Positions 34,762 to 45,021 of a stretch of DNA of 64,000 bases are shown piece by piece. Position numbers and translations under genes: made by a program. Source of the DNA: Pseudomonas frederiksbergensis (GTDB lineage: Bacteria > Pseudomonadota > Gammaproteobacteria > Pseudomonadales > Pseudomonadaceae); contig NZ_MOBP01000004.1 of assembly GCF_003732665.1 (NCBI RefSeq), positions 183,989 to 247,988 of the forward strand, written 5' to 3'. The notes beneath the pieces were generated by a model that saw only the letters and a list, made by a program, of their open reading frames with translations, was not told the origin of the DNA and ran no database searches. The number at the start of each line of letters is the position of its first letter. Positions within the stretch are counted from its first letter, which is position 1.

Positions 34762-35958
34762 TCAGCTGTTTGGCAGCAGGCGGCAGGTGATGCTCTTGAT
34801 GTAGCGGGTCTCGGCGATGGCCGGGTGCACCGGGTGATCCGGGCCTTGACCGCCACGTTCCAGCATCTGGATGTTGCGGTCCAGGTGACGGGCGCTGGTC
34901 AGCAGGATGTTCTGCAGGTCGTCTTCCGGCAGGTGCATCGAGCACGAAGCGCTGATCAGGATGCCGTCCTTGCTGAGCAGGCGCATGGCTTGCTCGTTCA
35001 GGCGACGGTAGGCGCCTTCGCCGTTCTTCATGTCTTTCTTGCGTTTGATGAAGGCCGGCGGGTCGGCGACGATCACGTCGAAACGTTCTTCGCTGGCTTT
35101 CAGCTCTTTCAGGGCTTCGAAGACGTCGCCTTCAATGCAGGTCATTTTTTCGGCGAAGCCGTTCAGCGCGGCGTTGCGCTCGACGCCGTCGAGGGCGAAG
35201 GCCGAAGCGTCGACGCAGAACACTTCACTGGCACCGAACGCGGCCGCTTGCACGCCCCAGCCGCCGATGTAGCTGTACAGGTCCAGAACGCGTTTGCCTT
35301 TGGCATACGGGGCCAGGCGTGCGCGGTTCATGCGGTGGTCGTAGAACCAGCCGGTTTTCTGGCCCTGGATGACCGGGGCTTCGAATTTCACGCCGTTCTC
35401 TTCCAGTGCGACCCACTCCGGCACCAGGCCGAACACGGTTTCGACGTAGCGGTCGAGGCCTTCGGCGTCACGGGCGGCAGAGTCGTTCTTGAACAGAATG
35501 CCGCTCGGCTTGAGCACTTGGGTCAGTGCGGCGATCACATCTTCTTTATGGGCTTCCATGGTCGCCGAAGCGATCTGCACCACCAGAATGTCGCCGAAAC
35601 GGTCGACCACCAGGCCTGGCAACAGGTCGGAATCACCGTAGACCAGGCGATAGAACGGCTTGTCGAACAGGCGATCGCGCAGGGACAGGGCGACGTTCAG
35701 GCGATGCACCAGCAGCGACTTGTCCAGGGGCAACTTGATGTCACGCGACAGCAGGCGGGCGCAGATCAGGTTGTTCGGGCTCATGGCCACGATGCCCAGC
35801 GGCTTGCCGCCGGCGGCTTCGAGGATGGCCTGGTCACCGGCCTTGAAGCCGTGCAACGGGGTGGCGGCCACGTCGATTTCGTTGCTGTAGACCCACAAGT
35901 GGCCGTTTCGCAGGCGACGGTCGGCGTTGGGCTTGAGGCGCAGGCTAGGCAGGGACAT
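34762..35958 (-). CDS. rlmI: Class I SAM-dependent rRNA methyltransferase, RlmI-like
   Basis: A protein of 398 aa: N-terminal PUA domain (about residues 1-70, RLRNGHLWVYSNEI), central domain, and a Rossmann methyltransferase with SAM motif VLDLYSYIGGWGVQAAAFGA and the m5C-type motif DPPAFIKRKKD followed by ISASCSMHL. It matches RlmI, which methylates C1962 of 23S rRNA in E. coli. Start at ATG 35958 gives MSLPSLRLKPNADRRL. The longer frame to 36159 translates a REP element. Confidence 0.88.
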   Translation of the reverse strand: MSLPSLRLKPNADRRLRNGHLWVYSNEIDVAATPLHGFKAGDQAILEAAGGKPLGIVAMSPNNLICARLLSRDIKLPLDKSLLVHRLNVALSLRDRLFDKPFYRLVYGDSDLLPGLVVDRFGDILVVQIASATMEAHKEDVIAALTQVLKPSGILFKNDSAARDAEGLDRYVETVFGLVPEWVALEENGVKFEAPVIQGQKTGWFYDHRMNRARLAPYAKGKRVLDLYSYIGGWGVQAAAFGASEVFCVDASAFALDGVERNAALNGFAEKMTCIEGDVFEALKELKASEERFDVIVADPPAFIKRKKDMKNGEGAYRRLNEQAMRLLSKDGILISASCSMHLPEDDLQNILLTSARHLDRNIQMLERGGQGPDHPVHPAIAETRYIKSITCRLLPNS

Positions 35959-36039
35959 GACGTCGCTCCGGAAAAAAGAGCGGGAGTATAGCGTGTTGAG
36001 GCTTTGGGCGGGCCGGGTGGGCGATGAAACGCTGATGAC

Positions 36040-36137
36040 GCCTTCGCGGGCAAGCCGCGCTCCCACAGGTTTTGTGTCGTACGCAATTTCCGCGACCAAC
36101 ACAAAACCCGTAGGAGCGAGGCTTGCCCGCGAAAGCG
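36040..36137. repeat. REP pair with mixed arms
   Basis: The left arm, CTTCGCGGGCAAGCCGCGCT followed by CCCACAGG, mixes family A interior with family B end; the right arm, GTAGGAGCGAGGCTTGCCCG, is family A. It lies between divergent genes, unusual because most REP pairs here are at 3' ends. Confidence 0.75.
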
Positions 36138-36243
36138 ATGTTGAATGCAACGCCGACATGAAACTTTGTCCAAAAGGCCAGCCAAGGTGTCGGATCCAAC
36201 TTTATAAGGGTTAGAATCGGCGCCTGTCCCAGAGTGTGTACTT

Positions 36244-37113
36244 ATGTCCCAAGAGCTGAGTTCCGAACAGATTCAACAGTCCCTGCAAGGCATCAGCGTG
36301 CCGCCCCAGCCGCAGATCATGGTGGATCTGCAGATGGAGCAGTACATGCCCGATCCGGACCTGGAAGTGATCGCGAAGCTGATCGCCCAGGACCCGGGCC
36401 TCTCCGGGGCGTTGCTGAAGATCGTCAACTCGCCGTATTACGGCTTGACCAACAAGATCGCCTCGATCCAGCGTGCGGTGAACCTGTTGGGCAGCCGCTC
36501 GATCATCAACCTGATCAACGCGCAGTCGATCAAGGGCGAGATGAACGACGACACCATCGTCACCCTGAACCGGTTCTGGGACACGGCTCAGGATGTGGCG
36601 ATGACCTGCCTGACCCTGGCCAAGCGCATTGGCTCCCAGGCCGGCGACGAGGCGTATGCGCTGGGCCTGTTCCACGACTGCGGCGTGCCGCTGATGCTCA
36701 AGCGCTTCCCCGACTACATGAAAACCCTGGAAGAGGCTTACGCTAACGCCAGTCCCGAAAACCGTGTCGTCGATACCGAAAACCGCGTGTTCAACACCAA
36801 CCATGCCGTGGTCGGGTACTACACCGCCAAGTCCTGGCGCCTGCCGGAACACATCACGGCCGCCATCGCCAATCATCACAATGCCCTGGCGATCTTCACC
36901 GATGAGTCCTCGCGCAATACGCAGCTGAAAAACCTGCTGTCGATCCTGAAAATGGCCGAACACATCTGCGCGTCGTACCGGGTGCTGGGCAACCAGAACG
37001 AAGACCACGAATGGAACAGCGTCGGGCCGTTGGTGCTCGATTACGTCGGCCTCTCGGACTATGACTTCGAAACCCTCAAGCAAACGATTCGCGACCTCGG
37101 CGCTCATCACTGA
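36244..37113 (+). CDS. HDOD domain signalling protein
   Basis: A cytosolic protein of 289 aa with one HDOD domain (about residues 18-215; IPVPPQPQ-type start, LIAQDPGLSGALLKIVNSPYY, AVNLLGSRSIINLI, LGLFHDCGVPLML). HDOD proteins lack the phosphodiesterase residues of HD-GYP proteins and act as signalling scaffolds. No output domain is attached. It is upstream of mutM, 32 bases apart, and probably cotranscribed. Confidence 0.88.
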   Translation: MSQELSSEQIQQSLQGISVPPQPQIMVDLQMEQYMPDPDLEVIAKLIAQDPGLSGALLKIVNSPYYGLTNKIASIQRAVNLLGSRSIINLINAQSIKGEMNDDTIVTLNRFWDTAQDVAMTCLTLAKRIGSQAGDEAYALGLFHDCGVPLMLKRFPDYMKTLEEAYANASPENRVVDTENRVFNTNHAVVGYYTAKSWRLPEHITAAIANHHNALAIFTDESSRNTQLKNLLSILKMAEHICASYRVLGNQNEDHEWNSVGPLVLDYVGLSDYDFETLKQTIRDLGAHH

Positions 37114-37145
37114 GACCTTGATCAGCGTTTGGATTCGAGAGCACC

Positions 37146-37958
37146 ATGCCTGAACTGCCAGAAGTCGAAACCACCCGCCGGGGTATCGCCCCGCACCTTG
37201 AGGGCCAGCGGGTCAGCCGGGTCATCGTGCGTGAGCGGCGCCTGCGCTGGCCGATTCCCGAAGACCTGGACGTACGCCTGTCCGGCCAGCGCATCGTGCT
37301 GGTGGAGCGGCGGGCCAAGTACCTTTTGATCAATGCCGAAGTCGGCACGCTGATCAGCCATTTGGGGATGTCGGGCAACCTGCGGCTGGTGGAGGTCGGT
37401 TCGCCGGCGGCCAAGCATGAGCATGTGGATATCGAACTGGAATCCGGCCTGGCCCTGCGCTACACCGACCCACGGCGATTTGGCGCGATGCTCTGGAGCC
37501 TCGACCCGCTCAATCACGAATTGCTGATTCGCCTGGGGCCGGAGCCGTTGACCGACCTGTTCGACGGCGAGCGTTTGTTCCAGCAGTCCCGTGGGCGCTC
37601 CATGGCGGTCAAGCCGTTCATCATGGACAACGCGGTGGTGGTGGGCGTCGGCAACATCTATGCGACGGAAGCCTTGTTCGCCGCCGGCATCGACCCGCGC
37701 CGGGAAGCCAAGAGCATTTCCCGGGCGCGTTACCTGAAACTCGCGATCGAGATCAAACGCATCCTCGCCCATGCCATCGAGCGCGGCGGTACGACGCTGC
37801 GAGACTTTATCGGTGGCGACGGTCAGCCGGGTTATTTCCAGCAGGAACTGTTCGTCTACGGCCGTGGCAGCGAGCCGTGCAAAGTCTGCGGCACGGAGTT
37901 GCGTAGCGTGACGCTGGGCCAGCGCGCCAGCGTCTTTTGCCCGCGCTGCCAGAGCTGA
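37146..37958 (+). CDS. mutM: Formamidopyrimidine-DNA glycosylase (MutM/Fpg)
   Basis: Removes 8-oxoguanine and formamidopyrimidines from DNA and cleaves the abasic site. The catalytic N-terminus PELPEVE follows the initiator Met. The helix-two-turn-helix region is [17 protein letters not shown], and the C-terminal zinc finger has CKVCG and CPRCQ. The length of 270 aa is normal. Confidence 0.97.
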   Translation: MPELPEVETTRRGIAPHLEGQRVSRVIVRERRLRWPIPEDLDVRLSGQRIVLVERRAKYLLINAEVGTLISHLGMSGNLRLVEVGSPAAKHEHVDIELESGLALRYTDPRRFGAMLWSLDPLNHELLIRLGPEPLTDLFDGERLFQQSRGRSMAVKPFIMDNAVVVGVGNIYATEALFAAGIDPRREAKSISRARYLKLAIEIKRILAHAIERGGTTLRDFIGGDGQPGYFQQELFVYGRGSEPCKVCGTELRSVTLGQRASVFCPRCQS

Positions 37959-38012
37959 TACGCGCAACGGTCTATAGTCAGTGTTCTCACTGCCTAGCCG
38001 AAGGACCGTGCC

Positions 38013-38336
38013 ATGAATTCGTTTCGAACCTTTGTCGTTATCTTGCTGCTGAGCGTCGGCCTGCCGGCGCTGGCGGCTGAAAACGGCAGCGGCGACCCGC
38101 GCTACACCATCCAGAACCCACCGGCCTACGCCATGATCGGCGACTTGCTGATTGCCCGACCCTTACTGGTCGCGGCGACGGTGATTGGTGCGGGAGTGTT
38201 TGTGGTGTCGCTGCCATTTACCGCGTTGGGTGGTGGGGTGGGCGATGCGGGGCAGGCGTTGGTGGTCGATCCGGCGAAAGCCGCGTTTGTGCGGTGCCTG
38301 GGGTGTGTCGGGGAAGGGTTTGAGCAGCGGGAGTGA
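38013..38336 (+). CDS. Small exported or membrane protein of unknown function
   Basis: A protein of 107 aa with signal peptide [22 protein letters not shown], a second hydrophobic stretch (about residues 48-72) and a C-terminal C-x2-C (CLGCVGEGF). No family recognised; close relatives in Pseudomonas are often labelled multidrug transporter without evidence. The gene stands between mutM and a REP pair. Confidence 0.7.
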   Translation: MNSFRTFVVILLLSVGLPALAAENGSGDPRYTIQNPPAYAMIGDLLIARPLLVAATVIGAGVFVVSLPFTALGGGVGDAGQALVVDPAKAAFVRCLGCVGEGFEQRE

Positions 38337-38365
38337 ATCAGTTGGATTTTCGGTGGGGCGGATGA

Positions 38366-38452
38366 CGCCTTCGCGAGCAAGCCCGCTCCCACATTGGATC
38401 TGTGATCGACGCAGATCCAATGTGGGAGCGGGCTTGCTCGCGAAGAGGCCCG
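38366..38452. repeat. REP pair, family B
   Basis: TTCGCGAGCAAGCCCGCTCC and the inverted TGTGGGAGCGGGCTTGCTCG, with an extra inner dyad GATCTG/CAGATC next to the arms, between convergent genes. Confidence 0.85.
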
Positions 38453-38477
38453 AACAAACACTGCAAAAATGTCTGAC

Positions 38478-39398
<921 letters not shown>

Positions 39399-39426
39399 CT
39401 ATAGACGATGGGAATTGGGCGGTTTT

Positions 39427-41022
39427 TCATGGGTTTTTCAGGCGATCAGCCAAAGCTGTCGCCAGTTGCGCCGTCAGCCCGTACACCGACAACTGCGGGT
39501 TTGCACCAATGCTGGTGGGGAACAGCGAGCCATCGTGGATCGACAGATTGCTGAGCTGATGATGTCGGCCCAGGCTGTCGGTCACGGCGTTTTTCGGGTC
39601 CTCACCCATTGCGCAACCGCCCATCACATGGGCACTGCCCAGCCGCGTGCGATACAGCTCAAGGCTCAAGCCATCGATCAGACTGCGGGCCTCGGCGATG
39701 GTTTTGACGTAACGCGCATCGGCATGCATCGGCATCACCGCTTTGGCGCCGCCGGCGAACTGGATCTCGGCCATGCTGTGGAACGCCCGGCGCAAACCGT
39801 CCCAGGCGTAGGGTGACACCTGGTAGTCGAGCACCGGCGTGCCGTCGCCGCGCAACTCGACACTGCCGCCGGGGCTCTCCGGGTGGAAACCGTCCCGCAG
39901 CAACGCCAGCATCGCGTGGGTGTGGGGCAGGTTTTCCATGTGTTGCGAGTTTTCTTTACCGAAGCCGCCGAGCAAAGTCGCCGCCAACGCCGGTTGCAGC
40001 GGCGGGACTTCGAGCTTGTAGGACATTTTGCCGGTGGTGCCGTCCCGCCATTGGAAATGGTCGGAGTAGATCGACTGCGGCGCGCCATAGAACGGGTTGA
40101 TCACCTCGTCGAACAGCCCGGCGGACATGTTCACCAAATGCAGGAACGTGCGGGTGCCCAGGCGTTTGTGCGGGTCTGGCGCATCGGAACGCAGCAACAG
40201 CGCCGGGCTGTTGATCCCGCCGCCGGCCAGCACGTAATGCCGCGCCTTGACCGTGATGCTGCGACCGGTGGGCGCGACGCAACGCTCGTCCATCGCCACG
40301 CAATTCAGGCCGATGACCTTGCCATCCTTGATCGAGAGTTTCTCGGCGCGGGCCAGGTACAGCAACTCGCCGCCCTTTTCCAGGGTCGCCGGAATGGTGG
40401 TGACCATCATCGATTGCTTGGCGTTGGTCGGGCAGCCCATGCCGCAGTAGCCGAGGTTCCAGCAGCCGCGCACGTTACGCGGGATCACGTGCCAGCTATA
40501 ACCGAGTTGTTCGCAGCCTTTGCGGATCACGTCGTTATTGGCATTGGGCGGCACCAGCCACGGTGCGACGCCCAGACGTTGTTCCATTTTCTCGAACCAC
40601 GGCGCCATCTCGGCCGGGCTGTGACCTTTGACGTTGTGTTCCTTGGCCCAGTGTTCCAGGGTCGGGTCCGGGGTGCGAAAGCTCGAGGTCCAGTTGATCA
40701 GCGTGGTGCCGCCCACTGCGCGGCCCTGGAGGATGGTGATCGCGCCGTCCTTGCTCATGCGGCCGATGCCTTCCTGATAGAGGCTGGCGTAGGCCTGGTC
40801 TTCGAGCATCTTGAAGTCGCTGCTGGTCTTGAGCGGGCCTTCTTCGATCAGCAGCACCTTGTAGCCGGCGGCGCTGAGGATTTCGGCGGTGGTGCCACCG
40901 CCGGCACCGCTGCCGATGATGGCGACGTCCGTTTCGAGGGTCAGGTCCTGGGTCAACTGCGCGCCGTTGTAGGTTTTCCAGCCACGGGCCAGGCCTTCGC
41001 GGAACGGATCGGGTACGGGCAT
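39427..41022 (-). CDS. laoA: GMC-type long-chain alcohol dehydrogenase (LaoA-like)
   Basis: A flavoprotein of 531 aa of the GMC family. The FAD fold is VAIIGSGAGGGTTAEILSAAG near residue 33, and the C-terminal signature is SAHVMGGCAMG. It is the likely counterpart of P. aeruginosa LaoA (PA0364), which oxidises long-chain alcohols from alkanes and alkyl sulfates. It lies downstream of the lipoprotein/Tat gene and the aldehyde dehydrogenase in the same order as laoABC. Substrate range is inferred from that synteny. Confidence 0.85.
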   Translation of the reverse strand: MPVPDPFREGLARGWKTYNGAQLTQDLTLETDVAIIGSGAGGGTTAEILSAAGYKVLLIEEGPLKTSSDFKMLEDQAYASLYQEGIGRMSKDGAITILQGRAVGGTTLINWTSSFRTPDPTLEHWAKEHNVKGHSPAEMAPWFEKMEQRLGVAPWLVPPNANNDVIRKGCEQLGYSWHVIPRNVRGCWNLGYCGMGCPTNAKQSMMVTTIPATLEKGGELLYLARAEKLSIKDGKVIGLNCVAMDERCVAPTGRSITVKARHYVLAGGGINSPALLLRSDAPDPHKRLGTRTFLHLVNMSAGLFDEVINPFYGAPQSIYSDHFQWRDGTTGKMSYKLEVPPLQPALAATLLGGFGKENSQHMENLPHTHAMLALLRDGFHPESPGGSVELRGDGTPVLDYQVSPYAWDGLRRAFHSMAEIQFAGGAKAVMPMHADARYVKTIAEARSLIDGLSLELYRTRLGSAHVMGGCAMGEDPKNAVTDSLGRHHQLSNLSIHDGSLFPTSIGANPQLSVYGLTAQLATALADRLKNP

Positions 41023-41067
41023 GTTCAGGTTCTCTTGTTATTTTGGATTCGGTGGTGAGGCGGCTGG

Positions 41068-41144
41068 CGCCTTCGCGGGCAAGCCTCGCTCCTACAGGGG
41101 AACGCGCAGCCTTTGTAGGAGCGAGGCTTGCCCGCGAAGGGCGC
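41068..41144. repeat. REP pair, family A, inside the lao operon
   Basis: CTTCGCGGGCAAGCCTCGCT and the inverted TTGTAGGAGCGAGGCTTGCC between laoB and laoA. It may set different mRNA levels for the two parts of the operon. Confidence 0.85.
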
Positions 41145-41153
41145 GACTCGGTC

Positions 41154-41699
41154 TCAAACCGTAGGCGGCCCGGGATACCCGCAATGCGCCCAGGATTCCG
41201 AGCGGCTGTACCACGCCATCATCACCAGTTGCAGCAATGAGCTATGCCCCATGCGCAGCAAGCTCAAGGAACTGTTTGCCCAACGATCAAGGAAGTGCCG
41301 GATCTCGTCGGCGGAGGTATTTTCCCAACTGCCCCAGATTCCAGTCAGCGGCCCACGGGTCACGGCCATCCCCAGTACATCGAACAATTGCCGGGTCAGC
41401 TTGAGCATTTCCGGGGACAGGTGATTGAGGCCGTTATCCAAAGTTTTCAGGGTGCCATCGACGGCGGACGGCATGTTTGCGGCAGCCACGGCGCCGTCGA
41501 GCATCACCGGGATCAGCGCCCGCAAAAACAGCAGGTCGCCGCTGCGCAGAATCGCGAAGCCGTCAGCGGAAATACTGGCGGAACAACCACTGAGGCTGGC
41601 GCCCAATCCCGCCGTGGCGAGAAAGGCGCTGGCGCCGAGGCTGAACTTGAGCAGGCCGCGCCGTGACAGCGCGGGGGTATCGGACAGGCTTGGGCTCAT
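41154..41699 (-). CDS. laoB: Tat-exported lipoprotein-like partner of the alcohol dehydrogenase (LaoB-like)
   Basis: A protein of 181 aa with a twin-arginine signal (S-R-R-G-L-L-K-F, residues 12-19), a hydrophobic stretch and a lipobox LSGC with C39. It is therefore probably a Tat-dependent lipoprotein. In size and position it resembles small subunits of membrane-bound GMC dehydrogenases, and LaoB (PA0365). Its role may be to carry the GMC subunit across or to the membrane. Confidence 0.8.
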   Translation of the reverse strand: MSPSLSDTPALSRRGLLKFSLGASAFLATAGLGASLSGCSASISADGFAILRSGDLLFLRALIPVMLDGAVAAANMPSAVDGTLKTLDNGLNHLSPEMLKLTRQLFDVLGMAVTRGPLTGIWGSWENTSADEIRHFLDRWANSSLSLLRMGHSSLLQLVMMAWYSRSESWAHCGYPGPPTV

Positions 41700-41727
41700 T
41701 ATTGTTATTACCCGACGGTGAGCAGCG

Positions 41728-43158
41728 TTAACGGATAAACAGCTTCTGGATCAGTTTCTGGATCGTTTTGCCGTAGGGTGGATAGATCAACTTCGCCGCG
41801 TTGAAACGTTGTTTGATCAGCACACCCTTGGCTTTACTGAACGTGAGGAAGCCTTCGTGGCCGTGGTAATGGCCCATGCCCGAGGCGCCGATACCGCCGA
41901 AGGGCATGTCGTCCTGGGCCACGTGCAGCAGCGTGTCGTTCAGGCACACGCCGCCGGAATGGGTTTCGTGGAGCACGCGGTTTTGCTCGCGTTTGTCGTA
42001 GCCGAAGTAGTACAGCGCCAGCGGACGAGGTCGTTGATTGATGTAGGCAAACGCCTGGTCCAGGTCGTTGTACGGCACGATCGGCAGCAGCGGGCCGAAG
42101 ATTTCGTCCTGCATCACCGTCATGTCGTCGCTGACATTCAACAGCAGGCTATGGCCCATGCGCCGGCCCTGGCCCTGGTCGAACAGCGGAATCAGCAGCG
42201 CGCCCTTGCTGGTGGCGTCGCTGAGGTAGCCGTTGAGCCGCGCCAGTTGTCGGTCATTGATGATGGCGGTGTAGTCCGGGTTGTCGGCCAGTGTCGGATA
42301 AAACCCGCGAACCGCGTGGCGATAGGCTTCGACGAAGGCGCCGATACGCTCTTCCGGCACCAGCACGTAGTCCGGGGCGACGCAGGTTTGACCGGCGTTG
42401 AGGGTCTTGCCGAAGGCGATGCGTTCGGCGGCGTCCTTGAGCGGTACGTCCCGGGAGACGATGGCCGGGGACTTGCCGCCCAGTTCCAGGGTCACCGGGG
42501 TCAGGTTCTCCGCCGCTGCGCGCATTACGTGTTTGCCGATACTGGTGGCGCCGGTGAACAGCAAGTGATCGAAACGCAGGCGGGAGAACGCGACGCCGAC
42601 ATCGGCTTCGCCCAGCACCACGCAGACCAGGTCCGCCGGAAAGATCCGCGCCAGCAGTTCCTTGAGCAGCGCCCCGGTGGCGGGGGTGGATTCGCTGAGT
42701 TTGAGCATCACCCGATTACCCGCCGCCAACGCCCCCACCAATGGCCCGATGGCCAGGTACAGCGGGTAGTTCCAGGGCACGATCACACCGACCACGCCCA
42801 AGGGTTGATAAACCACTTTGGCTGAAGCGGGTTGAAAGGCGATGCCGACCTTGCGCCGCGACGGTTTCATCCAGCCCTTGAGGTGCTGGCTGGCGTAATG
42901 AATACCGTGCAGGCTGGGCATCAGCTCGGCGAGCAGGGTTTCATCGGCGCTGCGGTGGCTGAAATCCTGGCTGATGGCGTCGATCAATGCCTGCCGTTCA
43001 CTGCTCAACAAGTCCCGCAAAGCTTTCAGCCATTGCTGGCGCTGGGCCGCCGGCGGCATCGGGTTGGCGGCGTAGGCAGCCCGTTGTGCCTCGAACAAGG
43101 CCTGGAGCTCGTCCAAAGGCTGCTGTAGGTTCTGCAGGTAGGCGATGTCGGCAGTCAT
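41728..43158 (-). CDS. laoC: Aldehyde dehydrogenase, LaoC / coniferyl-aldehyde-dehydrogenase-like
   Basis: An NAD(P)-dependent dehydrogenase of 476 aa. The catalytic cysteine is in NAGQTCVAPDYV, and the general base glutamate is in LELGGKSPAIV. The C-terminal hydrophobic-basic tail (IYPPYGKTIQKLIQKLFIR) resembles membrane-associated fatty aldehyde dehydrogenases. In the lao pathway it takes the aldehyde to the fatty acid. It is the first gene of the operon, divergent from laoR. Confidence 0.88.
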   Translation of the reverse strand: MTADIAYLQNLQQPLDELQALFEAQRAAYAANPMPPAAQRQQWLKALRDLLSSERQALIDAISQDFSHRSADETLLAELMPSLHGIHYASQHLKGWMKPSRRKVGIAFQPASAKVVYQPLGVVGVIVPWNYPLYLAIGPLVGALAAGNRVMLKLSESTPATGALLKELLARIFPADLVCVVLGEADVGVAFSRLRFDHLLFTGATSIGKHVMRAAAENLTPVTLELGGKSPAIVSRDVPLKDAAERIAFGKTLNAGQTCVAPDYVLVPEERIGAFVEAYRHAVRGFYPTLADNPDYTAIINDRQLARLNGYLSDATSKGALLIPLFDQGQGRRMGHSLLLNVSDDMTVMQDEIFGPLLPIVPYNDLDQAFAYINQRPRPLALYYFGYDKREQNRVLHETHSGGVCLNDTLLHVAQDDMPFGGIGASGMGHYHGHEGFLTFSKAKGVLIKQRFNAAKLIYPPYGKTIQKLIQKLFIR

Positions 43159-43188
43159 GGTCGGCTCCGGATTTATTGTAATGAAAGG

Positions 43189-43214
43189 CTTTTTAGAGTC
43201 TATGCTCTAGAAAG
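43189..43214. promoter_or_regulatory. Candidate LaoR operator
   Basis: CTTTTTAGAG (43189-43198) and CTCTAGAAAG (43205-43214) are inverted with one mismatch around a 6-base centre. The dyad lies in the intergenic space between laoC and the divergent TetR gene, as expected for a TetR-family repressor site that controls both. Confidence 0.65.
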
Positions 43215-43295
43215 TCAAATGACAGCGTTGTTTTATCCTCCCCCGGATAGGCCGTAAGATGCTCCGTCATCGCACTCTGAATTAAAGCTCAAGCC

Positions 43296-43967
43296 ATGGC
43301 CCCACGGATCAAAACCAGCGAGCGCATCGTGCAGAACAGCCTGGAGCTGTTCAATCAGCAGGGTGAACGCAGCATCAGCACCAACCACATCGCTGCCCAC
43401 ATGGAAATTTCCCCGGGCAACCTGTACTACCACTTCCCCAACAAGCAGGCGATCATCGCCGTGTTGTTCAGTGAGTACGAAACCCTGGTAGACAGCTTCC
43501 TGCGTCCACCCCAGGGCCGCGCCGCCACCGTTGAAGACAAGCGCTATTACCTTAAAGAGCTGCTGTCGGCGATGTGGCGCTACCGATTCTTGCACCGCGA
43601 CCTCGAGCACTTGCTGGAAAGCGACCCGGACCTGGCGGCCCGTTACCGACGCTTTTCCCAGCGCTGCGTGATCCAGGGCACCGCGATCTATGTCGGCTTC
43701 GTCGAGGCCGGCATCCTCAACATGGATCGCGTGCAGATCGAATCCCTGACCATCAATGCCTGGATCATCCTCACGTCCTGGGTGCGTTTCCTGTGCACCA
43801 CGCGGGAAAACTCCAATCACCTGAGCGAACAGGCGATCAAGCGTGGCGTGTATCAAGTGCTGGTGCTGGAAGCGGGTTTTGTCACCGATCAGGCGCGGGA
43901 AGAGGTGAACGCCCTGTTCGAAGAGTTTTACGTGCCGCTGGCCCAAGCCCTGGAAGAAGTGCAGTAG
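43296..43967 (+). CDS. laoR: TetR family regulator (LaoR-like)
   Basis: A TetR-type repressor of 223 aa. The helix-turn-helix SISTNHIAAHMEISPGNLYYHFPNK lies at about residues 29-53, and the rest is the ligand/dimer domain. It is divergent from laoC. By synteny with PA0367 it should repress the lao genes and respond to a long-chain aldehyde or acyl compound. Confidence 0.87.
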   Translation: MAPRIKTSERIVQNSLELFNQQGERSISTNHIAAHMEISPGNLYYHFPNKQAIIAVLFSEYETLVDSFLRPPQGRAATVEDKRYYLKELLSAMWRYRFLHRDLEHLLESDPDLAARYRRFSQRCVIQGTAIYVGFVEAGILNMDRVQIESLTINAWIILTSWVRFLCTTRENSNHLSEQAIKRGVYQVLVLEAGFVTDQAREEVNALFEEFYVPLAQALEEVQ

Positions 43968-44000
43968 GATCAGACACCGACTTAAGCACAGGAGCCCGTT

Positions 44001-44855
44001 ATGCCCATTGCGCAACTGATCAGCCCGCAAGCGTTGGACCTGAAAAAGGAGCAGCCGGGGCTGGTGATTCTGGATTGTCGTTTCGCCCTCGAAGACCCGG
44101 ACTACGGTCAACGCAGCTACTCGGAAGGGCATATCGCCGGGGCAAGTTTTGCTGATCTTGAACGAGATCTCAGCGGGACCGTGGTCAAGGGTGTGACCGG
44201 GCGTCATCCGTTGCCGGAACCCGAAGTCTTGATCGAGCGCCTGCAAGCCTGGGGCATCAACCCTGACAGCGAAGTGGTTCTGTACGACGACGGTCCCGGT
44301 GCCTTCGCGGCGCGGGCCTGGTGGTTGCTGGCCTGGTTGGGCAAGCGTGATGGCGTGTTTATCCTCGATGGCGGGCTCAAGGCGTGGCACGCGGCGGGGT
44401 TACCGTTGAGTCTCGATGCGTCTTCGGTGATTCGTGGCACGTTCAGCGGCACGCCGGATGCTGCGTTGCTGCTCAGCGCCGAACAACTGCAGCAACGTCT
44501 CGGCCAACCCGCGCTGACCCTGCTCGACGCCCGCGCGTTGCCACGCTTCAAGGGCGAAGTGGAACCCATCGACCCGATTGCCGGGCACATCCCCGGCGCC
44601 CAGTGCGCGGCGTTCACCGACAACCTGGGCAGTGACGGACGTTTCCTGCCGGCCGACCAACTCAAGCAGCGTTTTGCCGCGAAACTGGGTGATCGCTCGC
44701 CGACAGAGTTGGTGGCGTATTGCGGCTCCGGCGTGACGGCTTGCCACAACCTGTTTGCGCTGTGCCTGGCGGGGTATCCGTTGGCGGCGTTGTATGCGGG
44801 GTCGTGGAGCGAGTGGATTAATGAGCCGGCGCGAGGCATCGCCACCGGCGAATAA
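44001..44855 (+). CDS. sseA: 3-Mercaptopyruvate sulfurtransferase (SseA-like, two rhodanese domains)
   Basis: A protein of 284 aa with two rhodanese domains, the N-terminal one inactive. The catalytic loop is CGSGVTA with C241; this CG(S/T)GVT form is typical of mercaptopyruvate sulfurtransferases, while thiosulfate rhodaneses have CRxGx(R/T). It follows laoR by 33 bases with its own ribosome-binding site (CAGGAG). Confidence 0.88.
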   Translation: MPIAQLISPQALDLKKEQPGLVILDCRFALEDPDYGQRSYSEGHIAGASFADLERDLSGTVVKGVTGRHPLPEPEVLIERLQAWGINPDSEVVLYDDGPGAFAARAWWLLAWLGKRDGVFILDGGLKAWHAAGLPLSLDASSVIRGTFSGTPDAALLLSAEQLQQRLGQPALTLLDARALPRFKGEVEPIDPIAGHIPGAQCAAFTDNLGSDGRFLPADQLKQRFAAKLGDRSPTELVAYCGSGVTACHNLFALCLAGYPLAALYAGSWSEWINEPARGIATGE

Positions 44856-44877
44856 CCACGATCCAATGACAACCCAA

Positions 44878-45007
44878 TGTGGGAGCGGGCTTGCTCGCGA
44901 ATGCGGTGTGTCATTCAGCAATGATGTTGACTGACCGCGAATGCGGTGTGTCATTCAGCAATGATGTTGACTGACACACCGCATTCGCGAGCAAGCCCGC
45001 TCCCACA
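44878..45007. repeat. Family B REP pair with an internal 40-bp tandem duplication
   Basis: Outer arms TGTGGGAGCGGGCTTGCTCG and its inverse enclose a spacer of which 40 bases are repeated head to tail (44896-44935 and 44936-44975, identical, starting CGCGAATGCGGTGTGTC). It lies between the convergent sseA and the AraC gene. Confidence 0.9.
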
Positions 45008-45021
45008 AGGGTTATTGGGTG

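Noticed and set aside
44896..44975. CRISPR-like direct repeat
   Set aside because: The two copies are directly adjacent with no spacers, lie inside a REP pair, and no cas gene is present.
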